From the NCBI GenBank assembly GCA_023657425.1, contig JAGTJW010000001.1, positions 1,922,001 through 1,986,000 of the forward strand: 64,000 nt of DNA, given 5' to 3'. Shown here piece after piece: positions 1 to 7,253 of the stretch. The position numbers were made by a program, and so were the translations under genes. Each line of letters begins with the position of its first letter. Within the stretch, counting starts at the first letter, position 1. Below the pieces are notes generated by a model that saw only the letters and a list, made by a program, of their open reading frames with translations, searched no databases and was not told where the DNA came from. Origin of the DNA: Ideonella sp. WA131b (GTDB lineage: Bacteria; Pseudomonadota; Gammaproteobacteria; Burkholderiales; Burkholderiaceae_C).

Positions 1-1
1 G

Positions 2-424
2 CCCGGCTACGCCGGGCGCGGGGCCTTCCTGCTGTTCTTCCTGGTCGTGGTCACGGCCGCGGCGCAGCTGGCGCAGGAGACGGCCAGTCGTCGCCTGCGC
101 CGCCGCCCGGTGGCGCGGCAGATCGACCGCAGCTTCTCGTGGCGCGCCTTCGGCCTGGGCCTGGCGGCTGCGGCGCTGGTGGGTGCGGCGCTGTTCTGGA
201 TCACACCCACCGGGCCCTGGCAGGCGGCGACGATGGCGCTGGTGGCCGCGGGCTGCGGCTCGCTGGGCGAGCTGGTGATGCGGGCGCTGAAGAAGGACGC
301 GGGCGTGCGCTACTGGGGCAACCGCAGTTCGGTCACCGGTGCCGTGGGCCTGCTGGACCGCGTGGCGCCGCTGTGCTTCGCGGCCCCTGTGTTCTTCCAC
401 TTCGTGCGCTGGTATCTGGTCTAG
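2..424 (+). CDS. CdsA-like phosphatidate cytidylyltransferase, C-terminal part
   Basis: The 5' end lies outside the window; the frame is open from base 2 and ends in TAG at 422-424. The 140 visible residues have two or three hydrophobic stretches and a C-terminus that looks like the CDP-diglyceride synthase family: ALKKDAGV, then LLDRVAPLCFAAPVFFH near the end. That family makes CDP-diacylglycerol from phosphatidate and CTP in the inner membrane. The usual signature just before the DR pair (a GHGG-type stretch) reads TGAVGLLDR here. This therefore looks like the divergent paralogue that many Burkholderiales carry beside the canonical cdsA, and its activity should not be assumed. The next open frame begins four bases after the stop and is a truncated copy of the ruvC start. 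Confidence 0.7.
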   Translation, partial: PGYAGRGAFLLFFLVVVTAAAQLAQETASRRLRRRPVARQIDRSFSWRAFGLGLAAAALVGAALFWITPTGPWQAATMALVAAGCGSLGELVMRALKKDAGVRYWGNRSSVTGAVGLLDRVAPLCFAAPVFFHFVRWYLV

Positions 425-427
425 CGG

Positions 428-532
428 ATGCGCATCCTCGGCATCGATCCCGGCCTGCAGCGGACCGGCTTGGGTTCCGGCCCGGCGCTGGCGCGCCTTC
501 ACGCCGGCTGCGCCGGCATGAGCCTTCACTGA
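428..532 (+). pseudogene. Duplicated 5' end of ruvC (truncated)
   Basis: From 428 to about 472 the DNA repeats the first 45 bases of ruvC, which recur at 543, so the offset is 115 bp. The copy encodes [14 protein letters not shown] and then runs into unrelated GC-rich sequence, stopping at TGA 530-532 after 34 residues. It carries the first RuvC catalytic aspartate region only and cannot be functional. The near identity of the two copies suggests a recent local duplication followed by deletion, or an assembly artefact. Confidence 0.8.
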
Positions 533-542
533 AGCCGGTCCG

Positions 543-1091
543 ATGCGCATCCTCGGCATCGATCCCGGCCTGCAGCGGACCGGCTTTGGCATCGTCGATG
601 CTGAAGGGCAGCGTCTGCACTACGTGGCCAGCGGCACCATCGCCACCGCGGAGGCGCCGCGCGGCGACTTGCCGGCGCGGCTGAAGATCATCTTCGACGG
701 CATCGGCGAGGTCGTGCGCCGCTACACGCCCGACAGCGCCGTGGTGGAGATCGTCTTCGTCAACGTCAACCCGCAGAGCACGCTGCTGCTGGGTCAGGCG
801 CGCGGCGCCGCGCTGGCGGCGCTGGTGAGTGCCGGCCTGCCGGTGGCCGAGTACACCGCGCTGCAGATGAAGAAGTCGGTGGTCGGCCACGGGCTGGCGG
901 CCAAGGCCCAGGTCCAGGCCATGGTGCAGCGGCTCCTTGTGCTGCCCGGTCTGCCCGGCCCCGACGCCGCCGACGCGCTGGGCCTTGCCATCACGCACGC
1001 CCATGCCGGCGCGCACCTGGTGGCGATGCAGGCCCATGCGCCGCTGCCGCGTGGCCGGCGCGGCGCCTTCCGCGCCGGGCGGACGCTCTGA
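543..1091 (+). CDS. ruvC: Holliday junction resolvase RuvC
   Basis: RuvC is the endonuclease that cuts four-way DNA junctions at the end of homologous recombination, working with the RuvAB branch-migration motor. The 182-residue product has the family length. The expected four acidic catalytic residues are visible: Asp7 in GIDPG, Glu69 in VVEIVFVN, and Asp141 and Asp144 in PDAADALG. The conserved core [17 protein letters not shown] follows Glu69. The ATG at 543 begins the canonical MRILGIDPG. No ruvA or ruvB follows in this window, so the gene stands apart from its usual partners. The upstream 115 bp contain a partial duplicate of its own start, which may also have duplicated or displaced its translation signals. 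Confidence 0.96.
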   Translation: MRILGIDPGLQRTGFGIVDAEGQRLHYVASGTIATAEAPRGDLPARLKIIFDGIGEVVRRYTPDSAVVEIVFVNVNPQSTLLLGQARGAALAALVSAGLPVAEYTALQMKKSVVGHGLAAKAQVQAMVQRLLVLPGLPGPDAADALGLAITHAHAGAHLVAMQAHAPLPRGRRGAFRAGRTL

Positions 1092-1097
1092 AGGCCA

Positions 1098-1338
1098 GGG
1101 CGGAGCCGGTGCGTCGATGCAGTGGGCAGCGTGCAGCCCCTCGATCTCCGGCATCGGGATGCCCAGGAGAGCCGCAGTGGGCCGCAGCGTCCCGACCCGG
1201 CGGATGGCGTCGATGCCGTCTTCGGCTCGGCCCACCCGGTGCGAACCTGGCCACAGCCGCCGCAGGATGTCCTCAAGCTGCGCCAGCAGCGGCGCCTCGT
1301 CGTCGGCATCCGGCGTCACCAAAGCGCGGCCCAGAGTC
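1098..1338 (-). pseudogene. Remnant of a LytR/AlgR-type response regulator receiver domain
   Basis: The minus strand of this apparently empty stretch translates to a recognisable receiver-domain N-terminus: DDEAPLLAQLEDILRRLWP, then EDGIDAIRRVGTLRPTAALL, then GIPMPEIEGLHAA. The acidic pair, the leucine-rich first helix and the MP-x-x-x-G motif are all in register with response regulators. The phospho-acceptor aspartate that should precede the MP motif is glycine, and nothing resembling the rest of the receiver or a LytTR output domain follows. No proper start codon is present. I read it as a decayed regulator fragment. It could be checked by translating the reverse complement and searching receiver profiles. 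Confidence 0.6.
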
Positions 1339-1617
1339 ACTTGCAGCTCTCCGACAACCGGGCAACTTCGTAGTCCTGTCATTCGACCGACGACGCCGGA
1401 AACGCTTTTTTGGCTCCTGCCGCGCGCCTCTTTCCGCCCCGTCTCGGGTTCGCGCCGACGGCTGGCGCGCTCGTGCCGAACGGCCGGCCTTCGACGCCGG
1501 AGTCGTGTCGTCCGGTCCGCGCTGGTGCACAGTCTGTCCCTAGGAGCGTGCCGCATGCCGCTCCGTGTCCGCAAGGCATCCACATCCCTACAACCTTCTT
1601 GATCGAGAGCCTGCCCT
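1339..1617. other. Intergenic stretch, no gene seen
   Basis: About 280 bases between the receiver remnant and the CsgG-like gene. I see no convincing coding frame, repeat or RNA. It must hold the promoter of the downstream three-gene operon, but no clear -35/-10 pair stands out. Confidence 0.4.
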
Positions 1618-2304
1618 ATGAACACCCACCGCATCGCCGCAGCCGTGCTGCTGGTCGCCGGCCTCTCTTCGGGCTGCGCGACCACCGAGACCTCGCGCGC
1701 CGTTGAACCTGCGCGCACTGCTGCGGCGGCCACGCCGGCGCCGGCCCAGGCCGGCCCGCGCGCCCCCATCGCGGTGGGCAACTTCGACAACCGGTCCAGC
1801 TTCGGCCGTGGCATCTTCTCGGACGGCGGCGACCGTCTGGGCTCGCAGAGCAAGACCATCCTCGTGGCCCACCTGCAGCAGAGCAACCGCTTCAGCGTGC
1901 TCGACCGCGAGAACCTCGCCGAGGCCCGCCAGGAGGCGGCACTGCGCCAGGCGCCGCAGGCCATCCGGGGCGCCGACTTCCTCGTCACCGGCTCGGTCAG
2001 CGAGTTCGGCCGCAAGGAGGTGGGCGACCGTGCGCTGTTTGGCCTGCTGGGCCGCGGCAAGACGCAGGTGGCCTACGCCAAGGTCACGCTGAACATCGTC
2101 AACCCGCTGACGTCCGAAGTGGTTTACTCGGTGCAGGGGGGCGGCGAGTACACGTTGTCGGAACGCGAGATTCTCGGTTTCGGCAGCACCGCCAGCTACG
2201 ACGCCACGCTCAACGGCAAGGTGCTCGATCTGGCCATCCGCGAGGCCGTGGACCGGCTGGTGGCTGGCCTGGACGGCGGCGCCTGGAAGCCGGCGCGGCC
2301 CTGA
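1618..2304 (+). CDS. CsgG/HfaB-family outer-membrane lipoprotein
   Basis: The 228-residue product has a lipoprotein signal with Cys20 in LSSGCA, then a CsgG-like domain: IAVGNFDNRSS, then HLQQSNRFSVLDRENLAEARQEA, then GADFLVTGSVSEFG, and the transmembrane-forming segment AKVTLNIVNPLTSEVVYSVQGGGEYTL. CsgG-type proteins assemble ring-shaped outer-membrane channels; this short relative is common in beta- and gammaproteobacteria without curli genes. Its stop overlaps the start of the DUF4810 gene by one base, and the DUF799 gene follows, a three-gene set I also know from Neisseria (the GNA1162 region). The three probably act together in the envelope. The substrate is unknown. No curli genes are visible. 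Confidence 0.85.
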   Translation: MNTHRIAAAVLLVAGLSSGCATTETSRAVEPARTAAAATPAPAQAGPRAPIAVGNFDNRSSFGRGIFSDGGDRLGSQSKTILVAHLQQSNRFSVLDRENLAEARQEAALRQAPQAIRGADFLVTGSVSEFGRKEVGDRALFGLLGRGKTQVAYAKVTLNIVNPLTSEVVYSVQGGGEYTLSEREILGFGSTASYDATLNGKVLDLAIREAVDRLVAGLDGGAWKPARP

Positions 2305-2720
2305 TGAGCCCGCAGCAAGCCGTAGGCGCCCCGATGCGTAGGCTGGGCGGTGGCGCGCTGCTGGCGCTGGCGGCTGTGCTGGGAGCGCCTGGCGCCAGCG
2401 CGCGGCCGATGTTGTACGAGTGGGGCGCCTACCCGGCGGCGCTGGCGACGCAGCTGCGCGAAGCCGGCGGCGACGCCGCGCGGCAGGCCGCGCTGCTCGA
2501 GCAGCAGCTGCAGCGAACCGCCGCCAAGGGGCGCGCCGTGCCGCCGGGGCTGCACGCGCACCTGGCACTGCTGCACGCGCAGCTGGGCAACGATGCCCGG
2601 GCCGTCGAGCACCTGCGGGCCGAGAAGGAGCTGTACCCGGAGTCGGCCCGGTACATGGACTTCCTGCTGGCCAACGCGCGGCAGCAGCCGGGCGCCCCGA
2701 CGCCGGAGGCCCCGAAGTGA
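2304..2720 (+). CDS. DUF4810 domain-containing periplasmic protein
   Basis: A 138-residue protein with an N-terminal hydrophobic signal followed by the DUF4810 pattern: MLYEWGAYPAAL, a helical stretch, GRAVPPGLHAHLALLHAQLGN, and ESARYMDFLL. The central part resembles a tetratricopeptide helix pair. Members are usually lipoproteins, but here the expected cysteine before the mature region is absent (the signal ends GAPGASARP), so it may be a soluble periplasmic form. An internal ATG at 2334-2336 (residue 11) would give a cleaner signal peptide. The gene overlaps its neighbours by one base upstream and four bases downstream, so translation is likely coupled. Confidence 0.8.
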   Translation: MSPQQAVGAPMRRLGGGALLALAAVLGAPGASARPMLYEWGAYPAALATQLREAGGDAARQAALLEQQLQRTAAKGRAVPPGLHAHLALLHAQLGNDARAVEHLRAEKELYPESARYMDFLLANARQQPGAPTPEAPK

Positions 2721-3400
2721 GCCCGGCGCTGCGCAGGGCCGCGATGCTGCTGGCGGTGGTGCTGGCCGCGCTGCTGGGCGGCTGCGCCGCCGTGGACAAG
2801 GCTCCGGCCGATCCCTGGCCGGCACTGCGCGAGGCGCGGCCGGCCTCTGTGCTGGTGTTGCCGCCGGTGAATGACAGCCCCGACGTGCAGGCTCCCGGCA
2901 GCGTGATGGCGCAGACGGTGCTGCCGCTGGCCGAGCGGGGCTACTACGTGTTCCCGGTGGCGTTGAGCAACGAGACGCTGCGCCTCAACGGCGTGCAGAC
3001 GCCGAAAGACGCCCAAGACATCAGCCCCCAGAGGCTGCGGGAGGTGTTCGGGGCCGATGCGGCGCTGTACCTGCGGGTGCGCGCCTACGGTTCGGTGTAT
3101 CGCGTCATCAGCGCCGACTCGGTGACGGCGGTGGATGCGCGGCTGGTGGACCTGCGCGATGGTCGCACCCTCTGGACCGGCAGCGCCAGCGCCAGCAGTG
3201 CCGAGCAGCGTGGCAGCCTGTCGGGCGGTCTGTCGAGCCTCTTGCTGCAGGCCATCGTCGAGCAGGTGGCGTCGAGCCTCAGCGACCGCAACCACGCGGT
3301 CGCGGGTGTGGCGATGAGCCGGCTGCTGGCCAGTCCCTCGCCGCGCGGGCTGCCGCCCGGGCCCCGGGCCTCGCCTTCGCGGTCGGGCGCCCGCCCTTGA
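2717..3400 (+). CDS. DUF799 (GNA1162-like) lipoprotein
   Basis: The GTG at 2717 overlaps the DUF4810 stop. The 227-residue product has a lipoprotein signal with Cys23 in LLGGCAAV, then the DUF799 pattern: SVLVLPPVNDSPDVQAPG, a segment beginning AERGYYVFPVALSNETL, FGADAALYLRVRAYGSVYRVI, and VDARLVDLRDGRTLWTGSA. The Neisseria meningitidis member GNA1162 is a surface-associated lipoprotein and has a fold related to TolB N-terminal or CsgG-like domains. With the two upstream genes it forms a conserved envelope operon of unknown function. The proline- and arginine-rich tail after residue 205 is not family-like and may be a local extension. Confidence 0.85.
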   Translation: MSPALRRAAMLLAVVLAALLGGCAAVDKAPADPWPALREARPASVLVLPPVNDSPDVQAPGSVMAQTVLPLAERGYYVFPVALSNETLRLNGVQTPKDAQDISPQRLREVFGADAALYLRVRAYGSVYRVISADSVTAVDARLVDLRDGRTLWTGSASASSAEQRGSLSGGLSSLLLQAIVEQVASSLSDRNHAVAGVAMSRLLASPSPRGLPPGPRASPSRSGARP

Positions 3401-3974
3401 ATCGCCCTGCCCCTGCTGCGGCCCGAAGCACGGTCTGCGCTTGTCGCGGCGGCCCGCCCTGGACGATTCGAGACTGCGCGTCTCTCGGGCCGGCCGGCTC
3501 AGCCGGTGGCCGACCCGCGGCCGACGGGGTTCGTCCCCAGGATCTTCATGCCGGACTCTGGCCGCGCGCTGGCGCGACCGCCGGCTGTTGACGGCGGCTG
3601 TGAAAACGGACTGTCCAGATGCGTCGATGCGTGGCGCGCAGCCTCGCCCGCCCGGCGGCGGCGGCGAAGCTGAACGGCAAGGGATCCGGGGCCTTGCCCT
3701 GCGCTCCGTTTGTGGCAGTCTTGCGCCATGCCGAGGCCGCGAACCTGCCCGAACCCCGGAGGAGTGAACGCATGAGTGCCGATCGTTCCTGTGGCCCGTC
3801 GATCTGCCATCCGACGCCGCTGGCGCGCGCGATTGTGTTGCGCCGGTGCCGGCCGATCCGTGGCGCGCTCCAATGGGGCCGCCGCTTCGGCGAGCGACGC
3901 TCCGAGGCTGTTCTTGGGCAAGTGGCCGCCCTGGCCCCGCGCGAGATGCGCCGCGCCCCCATCGGCTTCTTGCA
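3401..3974. other. Intergenic stretch of 574 bp, no supported gene
   Basis: Open frames exist on both strands but have the amino-acid makeup of GC-rich noise (Arg, Ala, Pro runs) and no recognisable domain. A ribosome-binding-like CGGAGGAGTG occurs at about 3758-3767 before an ATG at 3772, but the frame it opens looks random and runs into the start of the patatin gene. It may be a decayed gene. Confidence 0.4.
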
Positions 3975-6152
3975 GTGAGGCTCGCGGCCGCGGCGGCGGC
4001 TCTCCTGCTGGCCCTGGCGCCGCTGGCCCTGGCCGCAGACCCGGCGCCGCGCATCGGCCTGGTGCTCGGCGGCGGCGGTGCGCGCGGGGCGGCGCACATC
4101 GGCGTGCTCGAGGAACTTGAGCGCCTGCGCGTGCCCGTGCATTGCGTGGCCGGCACCAGCATGGGTGCGCTGGTGGCCGGCGCCTGGGTGGCCGGCCGCA
4201 GCCCGGCCGAGATGCGCGCCGCCCTGCAGGCCGCCGACTGGAAGGAGATGTTCCTCGACGGCGCTGGCGATGCCGATCTCGACCTGCGGGCGCGCCGCCT
4301 GCGCCAGCGCTTCCTGCCGGGCAGCGAGACGGGCATCGTCGACGGCAGCGCCGTCACGCCGCCGGCCCTGTTGCAGGGCCAGCGCATCAAGTTCTTCCTC
4401 AACGCGCTGGTGCGCGCCGAGACGGGCGAGCCGCTGATCGAGCGGCTGCCGTTGCCGCTGTCCATCATCGCCACCGACATCGGCACCGGCGAGCGCGTCG
4501 TCATGCGCGACGGCCCGCTGACCGAGGCCATGCGCGCCAGCATGGCCGTGCCGGGTCTGCTCGCGCCGTTCACCTGGCGCGGGCGCAAGCTGGTGGACGG
4601 TGGCCTCGTGGACAACGTGCCCGTGCGCGAGCTGCGCGAGCGCTGTGGCGCCGACGTGGTGATCGCCGTCAACGTCGGTTCGCCGCCGCTGCCGGCCGAC
4701 GCCATCTCAGGCGTGCTCAGCATCACGGCGCAGATGGTGGCGCTGCTGACCGAGCAGAACGTGGGCGCCTCGCTGGCCCAGCTCACGCCGCGCGACGTAC
4801 TCATCCGCCCCGAGCTGGGCGACATCACCGCGGCCGACTTCGCGCGCCACGCCGAGGCGGCCGAACGCGGCCGCGCCGCCGTGCGCATGCACGAGACGGC
4901 GCTGGCCGCGCTGTCGGTGGACGAGCGCGCCTGGGCGGCGTGGCGGCGCGGTGCCCACGTGCGCGAGCGCGACGTGCCGCGCGTCGACGCCATCGAGGTG
5001 GTGGGCCTCGAGCGCGTGGCCCCGGAGGTGCTGCTGCGCCACGTGCGGCAGCGTACCGGCTCGCCGCTGGATGCCGACGAGCTGGCTGCCGACCTGCAGC
5101 GGGCCTACGGCGACGGCCACTACGAGCGCCTGGACTACACCGTGCGCCGGGAGGGTGCCCGCACCGTGCTGCGCCTGCTGCCGGTGGAGAAGACCTGGGG
5201 TCCGGACTACCTGCGCCTGGGCTTGCAGTTGCAGAGCACGCTCAACCAGGGCTCGACCTACCAGCTGCGCGCGGCACTGCAACGCACCTGGCTCAACGCC
5301 TTGGGTGCGGATCTGCTGCTGGCGGCCGAGCTCGGCAGCGTCACGGGCATCAAGCTTGAGTTCACGCAGCCGCTGCTGGCCTCGCAGCGCGTGGTCGTCG
5401 ACGCGGTGGCCGAGTACCGTCGCGAGCGCAGCGACTATTTCTTTCTCGAGCAGCGCATCGCCGAGTACCGGAGCGTCCAGAAGCGGCTGGAGCTCGGGCT
5501 GGGACTGAACCTGATGCGCCTGGGTGGACTCCGCGTCGCCGGCTGGACCGGGCAGTCCGCGCGCACGCTGGAGACCGGTATCGACCTGTTCGCGGCCCTG
5601 CCCAGCCCCGACTCCACGGGCTGGGTGCTGGAGCTGGACTTCGACCGGCTCGACCGTCTGTACTTCGCCCGCAGCGGCTGGGCGCTGCGGGCCCGTTGGC
5701 TGGCCGATGAGCGCAACGGCTGGCGCCGCGCCCACGCCGAGGGCCGCGCCGCCGCGCCCTGGGGCAACTGGGTGTTCGCCGGCCGCGCCAGCTGGACGGC
5801 GTCCACCGAAGGCATGCTGCCGCTTCCGGAAGCGGCGCGCCTGGGCGGCTTCCTCAACCTCACGGGTTTCGCCGCGGGGCAGCTCATCGGCGACCATGTG
5901 GCCTATGGCCACGTGCGCGCCGAGCGCATCATCGGCCGCCTGCCGCTGGGGCTGCGTGGCGACATGCGCCTGGGCCTGGCGCTGGAGGCCGGCCGCGTGG
6001 GCGAGCCCTACACGCGCCAGAAGCGCGACGGCCTGCTGCGCGGCGCCGCGCTGTACCTGGGCGGCGAGACGCCGCTGGGCGCGGTCTACGTGGGCTTGGG
6101 GCGGGCCAGCGGTGGCGCCTACAACGCCTACCTGTTCCTGGGCACGCCCTGA
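3975..6152 (+). CDS. Patatin-POTRA-barrel protein, probable type Vd secreted phospholipase
   Basis: I place the start at GTG 3975 because it gives a clean signal peptide ending LALAPLALA; longer upstream starts put an arginine-rich stretch before it. The 725-residue product has a patatin lipase domain with oxyanion loop GGGGARG (residues 32-38), nucleophile Ser62 in GTSMG, and catalytic Asp208 in DGG. A POTRA-like domain begins near residue 335 (VDAIEVVGLERV), and a BamA/FhaC-type beta-barrel runs from about 408 to the end. This is the architecture of PlpD/FplA (type Vd secretion), where the barrel carries the phospholipase to the outer membrane or surface. The stop is immediately followed by the convergent stop of the M14 gene, with no spacer. 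Confidence 0.88.
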   Translation: MRLAAAAAALLLALAPLALAADPAPRIGLVLGGGGARGAAHIGVLEELERLRVPVHCVAGTSMGALVAGAWVAGRSPAEMRAALQAADWKEMFLDGAGDADLDLRARRLRQRFLPGSETGIVDGSAVTPPALLQGQRIKFFLNALVRAETGEPLIERLPLPLSIIATDIGTGERVVMRDGPLTEAMRASMAVPGLLAPFTWRGRKLVDGGLVDNVPVRELRERCGADVVIAVNVGSPPLPADAISGVLSITAQMVALLTEQNVGASLAQLTPRDVLIRPELGDITAADFARHAEAAERGRAAVRMHETALAALSVDERAWAAWRRGAHVRERDVPRVDAIEVVGLERVAPEVLLRHVRQRTGSPLDADELAADLQRAYGDGHYERLDYTVRREGARTVLRLLPVEKTWGPDYLRLGLQLQSTLNQGSTYQLRAALQRTWLNALGADLLLAAELGSVTGIKLEFTQPLLASQRVVVDAVAEYRRERSDYFFLEQRIAEYRSVQKRLELGLGLNLMRLGGLRVAGWTGQSARTLETGIDLFAALPSPDSTGWVLELDFDRLDRLYFARSGWALRARWLADERNGWRRAHAEGRAAAPWGNWVFAGRASWTASTEGMLPLPEAARLGGFLNLTGFAAGQLIGDHVAYGHVRAERIIGRLPLGLRGDMRLGLALEAGRVGEPYTRQKRDGLLRGAALYLGGETPLGAVYVGLGRASGGAYNAYLFLGTP

Positions 6153-7253
6153 TCAGGCCGCCAGGCCGGCCACGGCCTGGCGGGCCGCGGCGAGGCCCTG
6201 CTCGACGATGGCCTGCTTCCAGGCCGGGGTGTCGGTGTAGAAGGCGTCGCGAAAGCGGCGCTTGATGGCCGTGCGCGTGGCGGCGTCGGCCTGCGGATGC
6301 AGCTCGAGCCACTGCTCGGCGCGCAGGCACAGGATGACCTCGTCGGTGGGCTCGGTGCCGTACTCCAGGGCCATGGGCGTGATCTCGGCCTGCGGGCAGT
6401 CGCGGTAGGCCAGTTCGGTGAGCAGGCCCTGCAGCCGGGCGCTGCTCGACGAGCCGTCATACATGGAGGTGACCTCGGCGCCCCACCACGCGCGGGCGCG
6501 TGCGATGGCCGCGGCGTCGTCAGGGCCGGCCCAGATCATCTCGCCGTGGCCCTGCGGACCGAGGCCCGTGTGCAGGTCGATCCAGCCCAGGCGCGTGCAG
6601 CGCGTGGCGTGCTCGCGCAGCACGGCGGCGAAGCTGCGCGCGCTCCAGGTGGGCGCCGTGCCGCCGAAGAACAGGCCCTGGGGGTGGCGGTACTGCCCGC
6701 CCGAGACAGCCGCCTGCAGGGCCTTGGGCCCGTGCGCCGCTGCGTAGGCGGCCAGCACGGCCTCGTTCTCGGGCGCGGGTGGCCAGGTGGCGGGAACGGC
6801 CGCCGCCGCGATGGTGTCGTAGGCCGGGTTGGCGGGCAGCTCGGTGAGCGTGGCGTAGTCCAGGCCGTTGCGATTGAGGTCGACGTTCTCGTGCGTGACG
6901 CGCCGCCACCACGAGAAGCCGTAGGGATTGAGCGCGTGCACGTAGAGCACCGCCACGCCGGCCGCGCGGGCGGCCGCGGCGAAGCCGGCATCGGCCAGCA
7001 GCGCACCCTGCACGCCCGAGCCGCAGTAGCCCTCCACGCCGTGGCAGCCGCTGCTCACGAGCAGCACACGTTCGGCAACCAGCGCGCCGGCCCGGGCCAC
7101 GTCCATGGCCAGCGGCTCGCCGTCGCGCCCCTTCAGCGGGTGCTCGTGGCTCTGCACCGCCAGGCCCGCGGCGGCGCAAGCGCGCAGGAACCCTGCGCGC
7201 GCCTCGCTGTAGCTCTGTGCGAAGAAGCCGGTCGCGTCCACGGCGCCGCTCAT
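6153..7253 (-). CDS. M14-family (DUF2817) metallopeptidase
   Basis: A 366-residue protein of the DUF2817 branch of zinc carboxypeptidase-like enzymes. Visible landmarks are SSGCHGVEGYCGS near the N-terminus (a zinc-binding His and Glu context), HALNPYGFSW, ENVDLNRN (substrate-binding Asn-Arg as in M14), GWIDLHTGLGP (third metal His), and EYGTEPT near the C-terminus (catalytic Glu region). The start at 7253 overlaps the stop of the upstream M20 gene as ATGA, which argues for this ATG over an upstream one. No signal peptide is seen, so it is probably cytoplasmic. Pairing with an M20 amidohydrolase suggests joint breakdown of an N-acylated amino acid or peptide, but the substrate cannot be read from sequence. 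Confidence 0.85.
   Translation of the reverse strand: MSGAVDATGFFAQSYSEARAGFLRACAAAGLAVQSHEHPLKGRDGEPLAMDVARAGALVAERVLLVSSGCHGVEGYCGSGVQGALLADAGFAAAARAAGVAVLYVHALNPYGFSWWRRVTHENVDLNRNGLDYATLTELPANPAYDTIAAAAVPATWPPAPENEAVLAAYAAAHGPKALQAAVSGGQYRHPQGLFFGGTAPTWSARSFAAVLREHATRCTRLGWIDLHTGLGPQGHGEMIWAGPDDAAAIARARAWWGAEVTSMYDGSSSSARLQGLLTELAYRDCPQAEITPMALEYGTEPTDEVILCLRAEQWLELHPQADAATRTAIKRRFRDAFYTDTPAWKQAIVEQGLAAARQAVAGLAA

Noticed and set aside
333..2060. A long minus-strand open frame across ruvC and its flanks
   Set aside because: It is a GC-rich shadow frame opposite ruvC and the CsgG-like gene. Only its middle part, the receiver remnant at 1098-1338, has recognisable protein sequence.
3619..3978. 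A 119-codon frame before the patatin gene with a ribosome-binding-like site
   Set aside because: The amino-acid sequence has no domain or conserved pattern and the frame overlaps the patatin start; treated as noise or decay.
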